Source: Deltaproteobacteria bacterium
GTDB lineage: Bacteria > Desulfobacterota > Desulfobacteria > Desulfobacterales > ETH-SRB1
Reading direction: 5' to 3'
Length of the DNA: 7,326 bases
Assembly (NCBI GenBank): GCA_019309665.1
Contig: JAFDFV010000164.1
Location: forward strand, 1-7,326
In this document: positions 5,528 through 7,326 of the stretch, piece by piece
How positions within the stretch are numbered: the first letter of the stretch is position 1
Layout of the letters: each line of letters begins with the position of its first letter
The notes under the pieces: model-generated
The model's database searches: none
Told to the model about the DNA's origin: nothing
Seen by the model: only the letters and a program-made list of their open reading frames with translations
Program-made: the position numbers and the translations under genes

Positions 5528-5611
5528 TTGACAGCTTACTATATTGATGCTAAGGGCTTGGTTCTGACTTCGGCCGGAAATAATTATCTGAAAGTCTATA
5601 GTGAGTTATGA
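5528..5611 (+). pseudogene. Possible C-terminal fragment (winged-helix-like tail)
   Basis: The frame YYIDAKGLVLTSAGNNYLKV, followed by a few residues and a TGA at 5609-5611, resembles the last helix and wing of small winged-helix regulators, where an L-T-x-x-G-x-x-Y-L pattern is common. It has no start codon context and is only 27 codons long. The resemblance is weak and could be chance; the rest of such a gene is not found upstream. Confidence 0.2.
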
Positions 5612-5661
5612 TTTGCCCTAACGTTGCGCTCAACTTTTTAAAGTTACCGAATTCATAGATG

Positions 5662-5667
5662 AAGAGG
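5662..5667 (+). promoter_or_regulatory. Ribosome binding site deciding the decarboxylase start
   Basis: AAGAGG ends 6 nt before the ATG at 5674 (ATGGCGAGC). The upstream in-frame ATG at 5659 would overlap this site and has no purine-rich site of its own, so 5674 is chosen. Confidence 0.7.
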
Positions 5668-5673
5668 TGTATT

Positions 5674-7299
5674 ATGGCGAGCATTGATAGTATACGCGAG
5701 CTGTTTAGCAAACCAAAAGGAGATGAAGATAAGTTATTAAGAATTTTACAGAAATTTCTTGAGAAAATTGACAAACAAAAACATGGCACCTTTATTGGTA
5801 AAAAAAGGAAAATTAATTATGAAGAACTTATGAGGAAAGCAACATTTTCGACCGAGATGAGTTCTGAAGACGAGGTCGTTGAACGAATCGTGAGGTTGTA
5901 TGACGGAGTGCCCCTGTGGGGGCATCCTCAAACTCAAATAAATGTTGTCCCTCCTCCCACCACAATTTCTATTTGTGCTGCCACACTTGCTGCACGATAC
6001 AATGAGAATTCCATATGGGATCATTATGGAGTGAGTGCTTCGCAATCAGAAGTCATGGCTGTCGGAATGCTTGCCGATCTTATAGGATTTGATAAAGCAG
6101 AGGCAGGCGGAATCTTTACGTTTGGAGGCACCGGATGTAATCTATATGCTGCGCGTATCGGTATTGAAAAGGCTGATCCTGGAGCGAAATATTCCGGTAT
6201 AAGGGATCGCATTCATTTTTTCTGCTCAGATGTCTCCCATTATAGTATAAAATCCTCTGCGATTTGGACGGGGGTGGGATTAGATAATATTAAGGTTATT
6301 CCTTCTACCGATGATAACGTCATGGAGGTTACGGAACTTGAAGCGGCAATGGAAGAAACATTAGAAAGTGACGCCCGGATAGGGACTGTCTTTGCAACAA
6401 TGGGGACAACGGACGCTTTCGGCATTGATCCCTTAAAAGAGATCGTAAAACTCCGTGACAAAATGGAAACGAAAGTGGGATACAAGATCCATATTCATGC
6501 CGATGCAGTTATTGGCTGGCCATACCTGACATTCAAAGACGATGAAAACATCAAGCAGTTTCCCAGGCCACTACAGTATGAAATAATGTATGTTGTTTCA
6601 AAGATGACGGAATTACAATACGCAGATTCTGTCGGCATCGATTTTCACAAGACCGGATGGGCTCCCTATTTATGTAGCGCATTGATTGTCAAAAAAAAAG
6701 AGGATCTATCTCTTCTTCAAAAGATTAAAAAGGATATGCCGTACCTCTATCACGGAAGCGGTTATCAACCAGGAGTATTTACTCTTGAATCGAGCAGGCC
6801 AAACTATGCTCAGAAAGCATTAGTCAATATGATGTTACTCGGAAGGGAGGGATATAAGACCTTAATCGCTCATCTGCTGGGTGTTTCGGATTATCTTCGT
6901 ACAAAAATGGAACAGAGTAAGGATATCACCTTGTTAAATCGTCATAATCCGGCTTTTGTCACCGATTTTCGCATCTATCCTGAAACAAAATATGCCGATG
7001 ATGGAGAACTACTCTTTGAAAAAGAGCTCCGTGACAAGACAGATAAGGAGTTTACAGAGCGAATTAATGAGTATAATCAAAAAATTGCAAAGCAAATGAT
7101 TGAAGAGGCAAGCTCAAAAGGAACATCAATAGTCTCCTATACAGATTCTTATAAAACAACGAAGAAAAAAAGAGTAATCGTTGCAATCAAGTCTTATCCG
7201 ATGAGTCCTTTTACCGACAATGAGAATATGGACGTACTACTTGAAGAGTTGTACATGGCAAAAGGATCTGTTGACAACAATTACCACGTCAACTTATAA
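5674..7299 (+). CDS. Group II pyridoxal-phosphate-dependent amino acid decarboxylase
   Basis: The 541-residue protein is complete and has the fold-type I group II decarboxylase signature in order: PPPTTISICAATLAARYNEN (93-112), TFGGTGCNLYAARIG (149-163) for the phosphate-binding loop, SDVSHYSIKSS (185-195) with His189 expected to stack on the PLP ring, ATMGTTDAFGIDPL (241-254), HIHADAVIGWPY (273-284) with Asp277 for the pyridine nitrogen, and GIDFHKTGWAPY (321-332) with Lys326 as the Schiff-base lysine. Later, FTLESSRP (369-376) matches a conserved substrate-side block. Family members decarboxylate glutamate, aspartate, tyrosine and related amino acids in the cytosol. Length and the ESSR block recall PanP-like aspartate or glutamate decarboxylases, but the substrate cannot be told from sequence alone. 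It appears intact, in contrast to the decayed genes upstream. No confident promoter is seen just upstream. Confidence 0.88.
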   Translation: MASIDSIRELFSKPKGDEDKLLRILQKFLEKIDKQKHGTFIGKKRKINYEELMRKATFSTEMSSEDEVVERIVRLYDGVPLWGHPQTQINVVPPPTTISICAATLAARYNENSIWDHYGVSASQSEVMAVGMLADLIGFDKAEAGGIFTFGGTGCNLYAARIGIEKADPGAKYSGIRDRIHFFCSDVSHYSIKSSAIWTGVGLDNIKVIPSTDDNVMEVTELEAAMEETLESDARIGTVFATMGTTDAFGIDPLKEIVKLRDKMETKVGYKIHIHADAVIGWPYLTFKDDENIKQFPRPLQYEIMYVVSKMTELQYADSVGIDFHKTGWAPYLCSALIVKKKEDLSLLQKIKKDMPYLYHGSGYQPGVFTLESSRPNYAQKALVNMMLLGREGYKTLIAHLLGVSDYLRTKMEQSKDITLLNRHNPAFVTDFRIYPETKYADDGELLFEKELRDKTDKEFTERINEYNQKIAKQMIEEASSKGTSIVSYTDSYKTTKKKRVIVAIKSYPMSPFTDNENMDVLLEELYMAKGSVDNNYHVNL

Positions 7300-7326
7300 A
7301 CTAATGTACGTCCCGCAGGTCGTCCC
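7300..7326. other. Short tail after the decarboxylase, no feature seen
   Basis: The 27 bases after the stop contain no hairpin or reading frame that can be supported; a terminator, if any, lies beyond the window. Confidence 0.5.

Noticed and set aside
5528..5533. Perfect TTGACA as a -35 box for the decarboxylase
   Set aside because: No acceptable -10 hexamer at 16-18 nt (TAAGGG there), and it lies about 140 bp upstream.
5746..6045. Minus-strand open frames under the decarboxylase
   Set aside because: Antisense shadows of an intact, motif-complete gene.
1..7326. CRISPR array, tRNA or rRNA genes
   Set aside because: No regularly spaced repeats, no tRNA cloverleaf with TTCGANNC context, and no rRNA-like stretch were seen on either strand.

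Overview
This looks like a chromosomal stretch of an AT-rich Gram-negative bacterium. A lipobox lipoprotein, a stand-alone queuosine mannosyltransferase-type enzyme and a MITE-like intergenic element built of short AT-rich GAAATT units would fit a Desulfobacterota-type (deltaproteobacterial) genome. That assignment is an inference; nothing in the window is diagnostic.

Left part (1-1742, minus strand). A strong sigma70-type promoter (TTGACT-17 nt-TATAAA) drives a TPR-repeat lipoprotein (666-1595). About 18 bases after its stop lies the damaged 5' region of a second gene. From about 461 down to the window edge that gene clearly encodes the N-terminal half of a DUF3524-type tRNA-queuosine alpha-mannosyltransferase. 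Its beginning is interrupted by in-frame stops, so it is truncated or a pseudogene here.

Middle part (1743-3444, plus strand). The divergent intergenic region holds a second strong promoter (TTGACA-18 nt-CATAAT), a leader of about 120 nt ending in an intrinsic terminator hairpin, and an alternative hairpin that excludes the terminator. A GT4 glycosyltransferase of 459 residues follows, with a TTG start supported by a well-placed GGAGG. The motif pattern recalls enzymes that make mannosylglucosylglycerate-type compatible solutes, but the substrate is not proven.

Accessory or decaying part (3445-5658). A 156-bp MITE-like element with imperfect terminal inverted repeats sits between two copies of the 8-bp direct repeat GCTATCAG. 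Then come a stand-alone RibD-C/DHFR-like reductase and a translationally coupled (ATGA) PP-loop ATPase gene broken by at least two frame changes. After these is a graveyard of short gene remnants: the first 32 codons of a GT2 glycosyltransferase, an unrecognised reading frame, a second unrecognised broken frame, and a possible C-terminal tail.

Right part (5659-7299). An intact group II PLP-dependent decarboxylase of 541 residues, with the PLP lysine and its partner residues, has its start fixed by a good ribosome binding site.

The most interesting elements are the coupled reductase/PP-loop pair (possibly a small nucleoside- or pterin-like modification pathway, now broken in this genome), the attenuator-like leader in front of the GT4 gene, and the MITE with an intact target-site duplication.
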